Shown: piece by piece, positions 24,803 through 32,678 of the stretch
How positions within the stretch are numbered: position 1 is the stretch's first letter
Layout: each line of letters begins with the position of its first letter
Assembly (NCBI RefSeq): GCF_046507575.1
Contig: NZ_JBKFEY010000003.1
Span: 1 to 64,000, forward strand
Source of the DNA: Pontitalea aquivivens
GTDB lineage: Bacteria; Pseudomonadota; Alphaproteobacteria; Rhodobacterales; Rhodobacteraceae
Length of the DNA stretch: 64,000 nucleotides
Reading direction: 5' to 3'
Program-made: the position numbers and the translations under genes
The notes under the pieces: generated by a model
The model's database searches: none
What the model saw: only the letters and a program-made list of their open reading frames with translations
Told to the model about the DNA's origin: nothing

Positions 24803-26089
24803 CTAATGCCCCATCCGCTTGCGGATCCGCCGCACCATCAGCCAGACCAGCGCGATCACCAGCGGTGTCAGGGCGGCGGTCGCCATTTCCTTGCCCAGCC
24901 CCAGCACCCTTGCCACCGGATAAGCCAGATAGGCCGCCAGGCTGACCGCGTAATAGCTGATCGCCACGACCGACAGACCTTCGACCGTGTGCTGCAGTCG
25001 CAGCTGCAGATCCGCGCGGCGATCCATGCTTTCCAGCAGCTTCTGGTTCTGTGCAGACCGTTCCACATCGACCCGCGTACGCAACAGTTCACCCGCGCGG
25101 GCGGCGCGTTCCAGCATGGTGCGCAGCCGCGTCTCGGCCGATTTCACCGTGCGCATCGCCGGGTCATAGCGGCGCATCATGAATTCGGAAAACTTCTGCC
25201 GCCCCTCAAAGCGTGCCTCGCGCAGCACCTCGACCCGTTCTTTCACGATCGCCTCATAGGCGCCGGTCGCGCCAAAGCGGAAGGCATGTTCCACCGCCAG
25301 GCTTTCCAGTTCCGCCGAGATCGTCAGCAGCTCATCCAGCGCGGCCTCGGCGGGGCGGGTTTCATCGCGCATCCCCGTCATCAGCGCCGACAGCTGCGGG
25401 TCCAGCGCGTTCAGCCGCCCCATCAGCGCACGCGCCCGCCCAAGGCCCAACATCGACATGGCGCGATAGGTTTCCAGTTCGCAGATGCGCTGCACGATGC
25501 GCCCGATGCGCCCCGATCCGGTGCCGGGCCGGACAAAGACCGCAAAGCGCATCTGCCCGGCCGGATCGATGCGGAAATCGCCCGCGATCACCGCCGCGCC
25601 ATCCAGCACCCAGGCGCAGACCAGGCTTTCGGGAACGAACCAGCCATCCAGCGCGGGGGCGATATCATCGGGGTCGTCGGGCAAGGTTTCGATGCGGATA
25701 TTGACGGCCGCGATCCGCCGCCCCGGGGCCGCCCCGATCCAGTCGGCCGGAAAGACGGCGGCTTCCGCCGGGTCGAAGGGCCGGTCCGACACGCCCGGCG
25801 CATGGGCCAGGAAGGTGGTGAATTCGGTATGGCTTTCCCATTTCAGCGCATGGCGCCCGATCTGTCCGGTGTAATGCGTGGCCCCCGGCTGCGGATGGGC
25901 GGCACCATAACGGTCCAGCAGGGTCAGCAGATGGGCATGATCCTTGGCGCGGTCGCGGTTGGCCGCATCCAGCGGTTCCTTGATCGCCAGATAGACCACA
26001 TGGCCCGGCGCCGAAATCCGCGGAAAGGGGCGGGCATGCAGTTCGTTGACAAGCGCATAGCGCTGGGGATGGTCGTCGATCGGGCGCAT
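24803..26089 (-). CDS. DUF3422 family membrane-anchored protein
   Basis: The 428-residue protein matches the DUF3422 family of proteobacteria. The N-terminal part begins HPQRYALVNELHARPFPRI, and the middle region has long helices (about 215-350) with charged heptad patterns. The C-terminus has two membrane segments (about 365-390 and 395-418) ending in a basic tail RRIRKRMGH. It is therefore anchored in the inner membrane with a large cytoplasmic part. The function is unknown. The gene stands between the ParA-like gene and pntB in the same direction, with a terminator after pntB suggesting its own transcription. Confidence 0.85.
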   Translation of the reverse strand: MRPIDDHPQRYALVNELHARPFPRISAPGHVVYLAIKEPLDAANRDRAKDHAHLLTLLDRYGAAHPQPGATHYTGQIGRHALKWESHTEFTTFLAHAPGVSDRPFDPAEAAVFPADWIGAAPGRRIAAVNIRIETLPDDPDDIAPALDGWFVPESLVCAWVLDGAAVIAGDFRIDPAGQMRFAVFVRPGTGSGRIGRIVQRICELETYRAMSMLGLGRARALMGRLNALDPQLSALMTGMRDETRPAEAALDELLTISAELESLAVEHAFRFGATGAYEAIVKERVEVLREARFEGRQKFSEFMMRRYDPAMRTVKSAETRLRTMLERAARAGELLRTRVDVERSAQNQKLLESMDRRADLQLRLQHTVEGLSVVAISYYAVSLAAYLAYPVARVLGLGKEMATAALTPLVIALVWLMVRRIRKRMGH

Positions 26090-26241
26090 CGCGGGGTCCG
26101 GTATGGCTTGGGCAAAGGCGGGGCCTTCGGGAATGGGGTATCGGCGGAGCCGGCTTCAAATAGCACCGTCGGGCCAAGGGAAATCAAGCGTGTGAGGGTA
26201 TGCACCGGGATACCGGGCATTTGTGCAACAGCCCCCAACGA

Positions 26242-26267
26242 AAAGGCCCCGCCGGGGCGGGGCCTTT
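26242..26267 (-). terminator. Intrinsic terminator after pntB
   Basis: AAAGGCCCCG (26242-26251) and CGGGGCCTTT (26258-26267) form a perfect 10-base-pair stem with a six-base loop. On the minus strand the stem ends in a T-run (complement of 26239-26244), directly downstream of the pntB stop at 26287. The opposite strand has a shorter T-run, so it may also act the other way. Confidence 0.8.
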
Positions 26268-26286
26268 GCTGTCATGTCGCGCGCGA

Positions 26287-27720
26287 TCACTCGATCATCG
26301 GCAGCAGCTGGTCGACCGATTTTTTGGCGTCGCCATAGAACATGCGGGTGTTGTCCTTGTAGAACAGCGGGTTCTCGATGCCGGAATAGCCGGTGCCCTG
26401 GCCGCGTTTTGAGACGAAGACCTGCTTGGCCTTCCAGACCTCCAGCACCGGCATGCCGGCGATGGGGCTGTTGGGGTCTTCCTGGGCGGCGGGGTTCACG
26501 ATGTCGTTCGAGCCGATGACGATGACCACATCCGTCGTGGGGAAGTCCTCGTTGATCTCATCCATTTCCAGAACGATGTCATAGGGAACCTTGGCCTCGG
26601 CCAGAAGCACGTTCATGTGCCCCGGCAGGCGGCCCGCGACGGGGTGGATGGCAAAGCGCACCTCTTTGCCCCTGGCGCGCAGCTTGCGCGTCAGTTCGGA
26701 TACCGACTGCTGGGCCTGGGCCACCGCCATGCCATAGCCCGGCACGATGATGACGCTGTCGGCATCGTTCAGCGCCGCGGCCACGCCTTCGGCGTCGATC
26801 GCGATCTGTTCGCCCGTCACTTCCATCGCCGGACCCGTGGTGCCGCCAAAGCCGCCCAGGATCACGCTGACAAAGCTGCGGTTCATCGCCTTGCACATGA
26901 TGTAGCTCAGGATCGCACCCGAGCTGCCGACCAGCGCGCCGACCACGATCAGCAGGTCGTTGCCAAGGCTGAAGCCGATCGCCGCCGCCGCCCAGCCCGA
27001 ATAGCTGTTCAGCATCGACACCACCACCGGCATGTCGGCGCCGCCGATGCCCATGATCAGGTGATAGCCGATGAACAGCGCCGCCAGCGTCATCACGATC
27101 AGCGCCAGCGTGCCGCCCGACTGCAAATAGACCACCAGCAGCACGACCGAGATCAGCGCCGCACCCGCGTTCAGCGCATGACCGCCGGGCAGCTTTTTCG
27201 CCGCCGAGGTCACCTTGCCCGCCAGCTTGCCGAATGCGATGACCGACCCGGTGAAGGTGACCGCCCCGATGAACACGCCCAGGAAGGTCTCGACCCGCAG
27301 GATCGACACCTCGACCGGCGATTTATGCGCCAGAAGACCCGCGAACCCCGTCAGCGCGCCGCGCGCGACGTCATCCATCGCGAAGACCCGCGCCAGTTCC
27401 GCATGGGTGCCAAAGCCCACGAAAACCGCGGCCAGACCGACAAGGCTGTGCATCGCCGCGACAAGCTGCGGCATTTCGGTCATCTGGACCTTCTTGGCGA
27501 CGATCCAGCCAATGATGCCGCCGCCCAGGATCAGCAGCAGCGACAGCCACCAAAGCCCCGCGCCGGGACCGACCAGCGTTGCCGCCACCGCCAGCGCCAT
27601 GCCGACGATGCCGTACCAGACGGCGCGTTTCGCGCTTTCCTGCCCCGAAAGGCCGCCCAGCGACAGGATGAACAGAACAGCCGCAACCACATAGGCGGCG
27701 GTGGTGAAACCGAATTCCAT
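26287..27720 (-). CDS. pntB: NAD(P) transhydrogenase subunit beta
   Basis: The 477-residue protein has the beta-subunit layout: eight to nine membrane segments in the first 280 residues, then the soluble NADP-binding domain dIII (about 290-477). The latter contains VIIVPGYGMAVAQAQ, the dinucleotide fold fingerprint of dIII, and HPVAGRLPGHMNVLLAEA. Together with PntA it couples hydride transfer from NADH to NADP+ to proton entry across the inner membrane, supplying NADPH. The gene follows pntA with a 15-base gap on the same strand and ends in a terminator. Confidence 0.96.
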   Translation of the reverse strand: MEFGFTTAAYVVAAVLFILSLGGLSGQESAKRAVWYGIVGMALAVAATLVGPGAGLWWLSLLLILGGGIIGWIVAKKVQMTEMPQLVAAMHSLVGLAAVFVGFGTHAELARVFAMDDVARGALTGFAGLLAHKSPVEVSILRVETFLGVFIGAVTFTGSVIAFGKLAGKVTSAAKKLPGGHALNAGAALISVVLLVVYLQSGGTLALIVMTLAALFIGYHLIMGIGGADMPVVVSMLNSYSGWAAAAIGFSLGNDLLIVVGALVGSSGAILSYIMCKAMNRSFVSVILGGFGGTTGPAMEVTGEQIAIDAEGVAAALNDADSVIIVPGYGMAVAQAQQSVSELTRKLRARGKEVRFAIHPVAGRLPGHMNVLLAEAKVPYDIVLEMDEINEDFPTTDVVIVIGSNDIVNPAAQEDPNSPIAGMPVLEVWKAKQVFVSKRGQGTGYSGIENPLFYKDNTRMFYGDAKKSVDQLLPMIE

Positions 27721-27735
27721 GTTCCGGCCCTCCCT

Positions 27736-29310
27736 TTACGACTTCTGGAACATGGCGAGCATGCGACGCGTCACCATGAAACCGCCGAAGATGTTGATCC
27801 CGGCCATGAACACCGACAGCGCCGCCAGCACCAGCACCAGGAAGCTGCCCGACCCGATCTGCATCAGCGCGCCCAGGATGATGATCGAGGAAATCGCGTT
27901 GGTGACCGCCATCAGCGGCGTGTGCAGGCTGTGGCTGACGTTCCAGATCACCTGGAAGCCCACAAAGACCGACAGCACAAAGACGATGAAATGCTGCATG
28001 AAGCTGGCCGGGGCCACCAGGCCGACGGCCAGCAGCAGACCGCCGCTGATCGCCAGCAGCGCCACCTGATCGCGGGTCTGCTTGCGAAAGGCCGCCAGTT
28101 CCTGGGCCCGCTTTTCCCCGGGCGTCAGTTCCTTGGCCTTTTCCTTGGGCTTGGCGGCCGCGATCGCCTGCACCTTGGGCGGCGGCGGCGGGAAGGTGAT
28201 CGCACCGGCATGCGTCACGGTCGCGCCGCGGATCACGTCGTCTTCCATGTTGTGGACGACCACGCCATCCTTGCCCGGCGTCAGATCCGCCATCATGTGG
28301 CGGATGTTGTTGGAATAAAGCGTCGACGATTGCGCCGCCATCCGGCTGGGGAAATCGGTATAGCCCACGATCGTCACGCCGTTGTCGCTGACCACCTTCC
28401 GGTCGGGCACCGTCAGGTCGCAATTGCCGCCGCGTTCCGCCGCAAGGTCGACCACGACCGAGCCGGGCTTCATCATCGCGACCATGTCGGCCAGCCACAG
28501 CTTCGGCGCATCGCGCCCCGGGATCAGCGCCGTGGTGATGACGATGTCCATTTCCGGGGCCAGTTCGCGGAACTTCTTCAGCTGCGCTTCGCGGAATTCC
28601 GGGCTTGAGGGCGCGGCATAGCCACCCGTGGCGGCGCCGTCCTGAACCTGATCCTCGAAATCAAGATAGACGAATTCCGCGCCCATCGATTCGATCTGTT
28701 CGGCCACCTCGGGGCGTACGTCAAACGCATAGGTGATCGCGCCAAGGCTGGTCGAGGTGCCGATCGCGGCAAGGCCCGCGACCCCCGCCCCCACAACCAG
28801 AACCTTCGCCGGCGGAACCTTGCCCGCCGCCGTCACCTGGCCCGTGAAGAAGCGGCCAAAGTTGTTGCCCGCCTCGATCACCGCGCGATAGCCCGCGATA
28901 TTGGCCATCGACGACAGCGCGTCCATCTTCTGCGCACGGCTGATCCGCGGAACCATGTCCATCGCGATCACGCTTGCGCCCGTCTTGTTCGCAGCCTCCA
29001 GAAGATCCTTGTTCTGCGCCGGGTAGAAGAACGAGATCAGCGTCTGGTCCGCGCGCAGCCGCTTTACCTCCGCATCGCCGGGCGGGCGCACCTTCACAAC
29101 GATGTCCACCGCCCCGAACAACGCAGCCGCATCGGGAACAACCGTCACACCCGCCGCCGCATAGGCCGCGTCCGAAAACCCGGCGCCGGCCCCCGCACCA
29201 GACTCAAGGAAACATTCATGGCCCAGCTTCTTCAGCTGAACCGCCGAATCCGGCGTCATCGCAACACGCGATTCCCCCTCAAAAATCTCCCTAGGAGCTC
29301 CGATCTTCAA
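27736..29310 (-). CDS. pntA: NAD(P) transhydrogenase subunit alpha
   Basis: The predicted 524-residue protein is a fused alpha subunit: domain dI with NAD binding (about 1-380; MKIGAPREIFEGESRVAMTP at the start, VVGAGVAGLAAIGT around 175), a Pro-rich linker (FPPPPPKVQ near 383) and a C-terminal part with four membrane segments (from about 425). E. coli PntA is built this way, whereas Rhodospirillum rubrum splits it into PntAA and PntAB. The start codon is TTG at 29310, preceded by GGGGGAGAG; the N-terminal match to the family leaves no other choice. It is the first gene of a two-gene operon. Confidence 0.95.
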   Translation of the reverse strand: MKIGAPREIFEGESRVAMTPDSAVQLKKLGHECFLESGAGAGAGFSDAAYAAAGVTVVPDAAALFGAVDIVVKVRPPGDAEVKRLRADQTLISFFYPAQNKDLLEAANKTGASVIAMDMVPRISRAQKMDALSSMANIAGYRAVIEAGNNFGRFFTGQVTAAGKVPPAKVLVVGAGVAGLAAIGTSTSLGAITYAFDVRPEVAEQIESMGAEFVYLDFEDQVQDGAATGGYAAPSSPEFREAQLKKFRELAPEMDIVITTALIPGRDAPKLWLADMVAMMKPGSVVVDLAAERGGNCDLTVPDRKVVSDNGVTIVGYTDFPSRMAAQSSTLYSNNIRHMMADLTPGKDGVVVHNMEDDVIRGATVTHAGAITFPPPPPKVQAIAAAKPKEKAKELTPGEKRAQELAAFRKQTRDQVALLAISGGLLLAVGLVAPASFMQHFIVFVLSVFVGFQVIWNVSHSLHTPLMAVTNAISSIIILGALMQIGSGSFLVLVLAALSVFMAGINIFGGFMVTRRMLAMFQKS

Positions 29311-29329
29311 CGCTCTCTCCCCCTTCTCA

Positions 29330-29343
29330 TGGCCAATTGGCCA
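29330..29343. promoter_or_regulatory. 14-bp perfect palindrome upstream of pntA
   Basis: TGGCCAATTGGCCA is a perfect palindrome ending 20 bases before the pntA start codon. It is a good candidate operator for a dimeric regulator of the transhydrogenase operon. No regulator is identifiable from sequence, and a second copy was not noticed elsewhere in the window. Confidence 0.4.
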
Positions 29344-29561
29344 CGGTGGTCATGATATGGCCCGGAACGCATAACACCGCGCAATAATATTTCACAACGG
29401 CAATTCGCCGAACCTGCGGCGCAATTCCCGCCCAATGTGCCTTTGCGGCAAGCGGGCCTGCATCGCAAGCCCTTTGGCGCCGCTGCGACCCTTTGGCCGG
29501 TCAAGCCGGGCCCTTCCGCGGGCTTCGGGCGGGGAAAATGTTGCAGCGCGGCAACGATCGG

Positions 29562-30017
29562 CTACAGCCAGCGGCGTGTCCGGGCGGCGTAGCGCCGCCA
29601 GTCGGCGCCGAAACGGGCACGGATGCGGGTCTCTTCGCCCGCGATGAAGCGACGCGCGATCAGCGCCATGAAGCCCGGCACCAGCCAGATCGCCGCCAGA
29701 CCGTCCCACCACAGCAAAAGGCCCGCCAGAATCAGCGCATCGGCCAGATAGATCGGGTTGCGCGACAGGGCAAAGGCCCCGCCCGTCACCAACGCCACCG
29801 GATCGCGGCGGGGGATGAAGGTGGTGTGGCGCGCCACCATCTGCGCCACCGCCACGACCATCAACGCCAGCCCCAGTCCGATCAGCACCATCCCCAGCAC
29901 ACGCCCGGGGCCAAAGGGGACCGGCACCACGCGCGCCACCCCCCAGCCCAGCACGGCAAACAGGCCAAGCCAGACCGGCGGCAGGTCGAACATCCGCAAC
30001 GGCCTGACAAAACGCAT
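29562..30017 (-). CDS. Membrane methyltransferase of the isoprenylcysteine/PEMT type
   Basis: The 151-residue protein has four hydrophobic segments and the conserved C-terminal pattern of this family: ALSRNPIYLADAL (about 84-96) and EETRIRARFGADWRRYAARTRRWL at the end. Members use S-adenosylmethionine to methylate membrane lipids or prenyl groups at the cytoplasmic face of the inner membrane. The substrate cannot be derived here. Its upstream region contains a 16-bp tandem repeat. It is transcribed away from kynU. Confidence 0.85.
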   Translation of the reverse strand: MRFVRPLRMFDLPPVWLGLFAVLGWGVARVVPVPFGPGRVLGMVLIGLGLALMVVAVAQMVARHTTFIPRRDPVALVTGGAFALSRNPIYLADALILAGLLLWWDGLAAIWLVPGFMALIARRFIAGEETRIRARFGADWRRYAARTRRWL

Positions 30018-30031
30018 CGGCGACTCCTTCC

Positions 30032-30110
30032 CCTGATCCTTCGCGCCCCTGATCCTTCGCGCGCCTGATCCTTCGCGCGCCTGATCCTTCGCGCCCCCGA
30101 TCCTGCGCCC
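30032..30110. repeat. 16-bp tandem repeat between methyltransferase and kynureninase genes
   Basis: CCTGATCCTTCGCGC(C/G) is repeated four times almost exactly at 30032-30047, 30048-30063, 30064-30079 and 30080-30095, with a decayed fifth copy to 30110. The repeat lies in the divergent intergenic region, so it could affect promoters on either side by changing copy number. Confidence 0.85.
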
Positions 30111-30188
30111 GATGACGCGCCGGGATCAAGGGGCAAGTGCTTGCCATTCCCCGGCGGGCGCGACACTCTGCCCCCCTGACGGAGGAAC

Positions 30189-31388
30189 ATGATGACAACC
30201 GACTTCACCGCGACCCGCGCCCTGTTCGACCTGCCCGAAGGGATGGTCTATCTGGATGGCAATTCGCTTGGCCCCCTGCCCCGGACGGTACCTGACCGCG
30301 TTGCGCGCACGATCCGCGACGAATGGGGCGGGATGCTGATTTCGGCGTGGAACAAGGCGGACTGGATGGCGATGCCGCGCCGCGTGGGCGACCGGGTGGC
30401 GCGGCTGATCGGGGCGGAACCGGGCAGCGTGGTGATGGGCGACACGCTGTCGATCAAGGTCTATCAGGCGATCGCCGCAGGCCTGGACATGAACCCGGCG
30501 CGGCGCGTGATCCTGTCGGACAGCGGCAATTTCCCCACCGACCTTTACATGGCCGAGGGGCTGTGCCGGACGCTGGGTGCCGATTACCGGCTGAAGGTCG
30601 TGGCCCCCGAAGATGTGGCAGACGCAATCGACGACACGGTGGCGGTGCTGATGCTGACCGAGGTCGATTACCGCACCGGCCGGCGCCATGACATGGCCGC
30701 GCTGACCGCGCGGGCCCATGCCGCGGGCGCCATCACCGTCTGGGATCTGGCCCATTCCGCGGGTGCCTTCCCGGTCGATCTGGCCGGCGCGGGGGCGGAT
30801 TTCGCGGTGGGCTGCACCTATAAATACCTCAACTCCGGCCCCGGCGGCCCGGCCTTCATCTATGTGGCCCCGCGCCATGCCGATCGGGCCGTGCCCGCGC
30901 TGTCGGGATGGCTGGGCCATGCCGCGCCTTTCGCGTTTGACCTGTCCTACCGCCCCGGCACAGGCGTTGAGCGGATGCGGGTGGGCACGCCGCCGATCCT
31001 GCAACTGGCCGCGCTGGATGCGGCGCTGGATGTCTGGGACGGGGTGGCGATGACCGATATCCGCGCGGCCTCGCTGGCGCTGGCGGATCGCTTCATCGCG
31101 GGCGTTGCGGCCGCCTGCCCCGACCTGCGCCTTGTCACCCCGCGCGATCCGGCGATCCGGGGCAGCCAGGTCAGCTTTGCCCATCCCGAAGGCTATGCCA
31201 TCATGCAGGCGCTGATCGCGCGCGGCGTGGTGGGCGATTTCCGCGCCCCCGACATCCTGCGCTTCGGGATCACCCCGCTTTACATCGGCACGGCCGAGAT
31301 CGACCGCGCGGTCGAGGTTCTGGCCAAGGTGATGCGCGACCGGCTGTGGGACCGGTCCGAATACCGCGAACGCGCGGCCGTCACCTGA
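30189..31388 (+). CDS. kynU: Kynureninase
   Basis: The 399-residue protein matches bacterial kynureninase, a PLP enzyme that cleaves kynurenine to anthranilate and alanine in tryptophan breakdown. Visible are VYLDGNSLGPLP near the start, SDSGNFPTDLYM (110-121), the cofactor aspartate D186 in VWDLAHSAGA and the Schiff-base lysine K212 in CTYKYLNSGPGGPAF. GGAGG precedes the ATG at 30189; ATG 30192 is an equally possible start. Tryptophan dioxygenase and formamidase genes are not in the window. Its last bases overlap the end of the convergent hydrolase gene by eight. Confidence 0.95.
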   Translation: MMTTDFTATRALFDLPEGMVYLDGNSLGPLPRTVPDRVARTIRDEWGGMLISAWNKADWMAMPRRVGDRVARLIGAEPGSVVMGDTLSIKVYQAIAAGLDMNPARRVILSDSGNFPTDLYMAEGLCRTLGADYRLKVVAPEDVADAIDDTVAVLMLTEVDYRTGRRHDMAALTARAHAAGAITVWDLAHSAGAFPVDLAGAGADFAVGCTYKYLNSGPGGPAFIYVAPRHADRAVPALSGWLGHAAPFAFDLSYRPGTGVERMRVGTPPILQLAALDAALDVWDGVAMTDIRAASLALADRFIAGVAAACPDLRLVTPRDPAIRGSQVSFAHPEGYAIMQALIARGVVGDFRAPDILRFGITPLYIGTAEIDRAVEVLAKVMRDRLWDRSEYRERAAVT

Positions 31389-32142
31389 CGCGCCGCGCCG
31401 CCGCCCAGGCCCGGACCGCATCGCCAAAGGCCCGGAACAGCGGGCGCGACACCGGGTCATCGGCGGCATTCCATTCGGGATGCCACTGCACCGACAGGGT
31501 AAAGCCCGGCGCATCGGCGACATGGATCGCCTCGGGTGTGCCATCCTCGGCCCGGCCTTCGATCACGACGCGGGGCCCGGGCTGGCAAATCCCCTGACCG
31601 TGCAGGGTGTTGGTCATCACCTCGGTCGCGCCCAGGATCTGATGAAAGCACCCGCCCTCGGTCAGCCGCACGATGTGGCGCAGGGCAAAGCTTTCCTCAA
31701 GCGTGCCTTCGGGCGGCATGCGGTGGTTCATCCGCCCCGGCAGGTCGCGGATTTCGGGGTGCAGCGTGCCGCCCATGGCCACGTTCACCTCCTGGAACCC
31801 GCGGCAAATGCCGAAGACGGGCTGGCCACGGTCCACGCAGGCCCGGATCAGCGGCAGCGCCACCGCATCGCGCGCCCGGTCAAAGGCGCCGTGCGCGGGG
31901 GTTTCCTCCTGCCCGTATTCGGACGGATGCACATTGGGCCGCCCCCCCGTCAGCAGGAAGCCGTCACAGACCGCCAGCAGGTCTTCGACCCGGACCAGCC
32001 GCGGATCCGCGGGAATCACCAGCGGCACGCAATCGGCCACCTGCGCCACCGCCTCGGAATTCATCGTGCCCCCGGCATGCACCGGGTAGCGGTCATTGAT
32101 TTCATAGGCATTGCCGATGACGCCCACAACGGGTCTGGACAT
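31381..32142 (-). CDS. Class I glutamine amidotransferase-like hydrolase (PuuD type)
   Basis: The predicted 253-residue protein belongs to peptidase family C26. The nucleophile is C113 in FGICRGFQEVN, and the late QWHPEW supplies the His-Glu pair. The family includes gamma-glutamyl-gamma-aminobutyrate hydrolase (PuuD) and related enzymes that release amines from gamma-glutamyl conjugates. There are no puuABC genes beside it, so the substrate is open. The ATG at 32142 is the natural start (SRPVVGVIGN); earlier in-frame codons are less likely. It overlaps kynU at the 3' end and lies upstream in transcription of nothing obvious. Confidence 0.88.
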   Translation of the reverse strand: MSRPVVGVIGNAYEINDRYPVHAGGTMNSEAVAQVADCVPLVIPADPRLVRVEDLLAVCDGFLLTGGRPNVHPSEYGQEETPAHGAFDRARDAVALPLIRACVDRGQPVFGICRGFQEVNVAMGGTLHPEIRDLPGRMNHRMPPEGTLEESFALRHIVRLTEGGCFHQILGATEVMTNTLHGQGICQPGPRVVIEGRAEDGTPEAIHVADAPGFTLSVQWHPEWNAADDPVSRPLFRAFGDAVRAWAAARRVR

Positions 32143-32251
32143 GGTGCCCCCCTGGCTTTGCGCAAGCCTAAGGGCGGACCGCGCGCCTGAAAAGAGGATG
32201 CCGCGCACAGGGCCTGCGCGCGGCATCGCAAAATGCGCCGGTCAGGGCAGA

Positions 32252-32677
32252 TCAGGCCTCGCCCGCCAGCCCCGCCGCCTCGATGCCGGCCAGCGCCGCC
32301 GCGGCATCGTTGTCCGAGGTGTCACCCGTGACGCCCACCGCGCCGATCACCGTGCCAGCGCCGTCGCGCACCAGAACCCCGCCCGGCACCGGCATCACCT
32401 GCCCGCCAAAGGCGCCATTCACCGCGGCCATGAAATAGGCCTGCGATTCGGCCCGCGCCATCTGCGCCTTGCCGCCCATGCCCAGCATGATCGACCCATA
32501 GGCCTTGGCGCGCGCAATCCCGAACCGGCCGGGGCTGGCGCCATTGCCGCGTTCAAAGGCGATCGGGTGGCCGCCCGCATCCAGCACCACGACCGACAGC
32601 GGCTTCCAGCCCGCGTCGCGGCCATGGGCCATTGCCACGTCGATGATCCGCTTGGCGGCTTCCAAAGTCAGTGCCAT
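32252..32677 (-). CDS. glcG: GlcG/HbpS-family protein
   Basis: The 141-residue protein has the GlcG/HbpS pattern, including AMAHGRDAGWKPLSVVVLDAGG near the start, RGNGASPGRFGIARAKAYGS and a glycine-rich end GTVIGAVGVTGDTSDNDAA. Proteins of this family bind haem or small ligands; in E. coli GlcG belongs to the glycolate operon. It is one base away from glcB on the same strand, matching its usual genetic neighbour. A biochemical role in glycolate or glyoxylate use is not established for the family. Confidence 0.85.
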   Translation of the reverse strand: MALTLEAAKRIIDVAMAHGRDAGWKPLSVVVLDAGGHPIAFERGNGASPGRFGIARAKAYGSIMLGMGGKAQMARAESQAYFMAAVNGAFGGQVMPVPGGVLVRDGAGTVIGAVGVTGDTSDNDAAAALAGIEAAGLAGEA

Positions 32678-32678
32678 G

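Noticed and set aside
26617..28608. Rightward open frame of 663 codons opposite pntAB
   Set aside because: It is the antisense shadow of two well recognised transhydrogenase subunits; it is rich in His, Arg, Gln and Asp as expected for such shadows.
30032..30110. CRISPR-like array
   Set aside because: The repeats are 16 bp and directly adjacent without spacers, and no cas gene is in the window.
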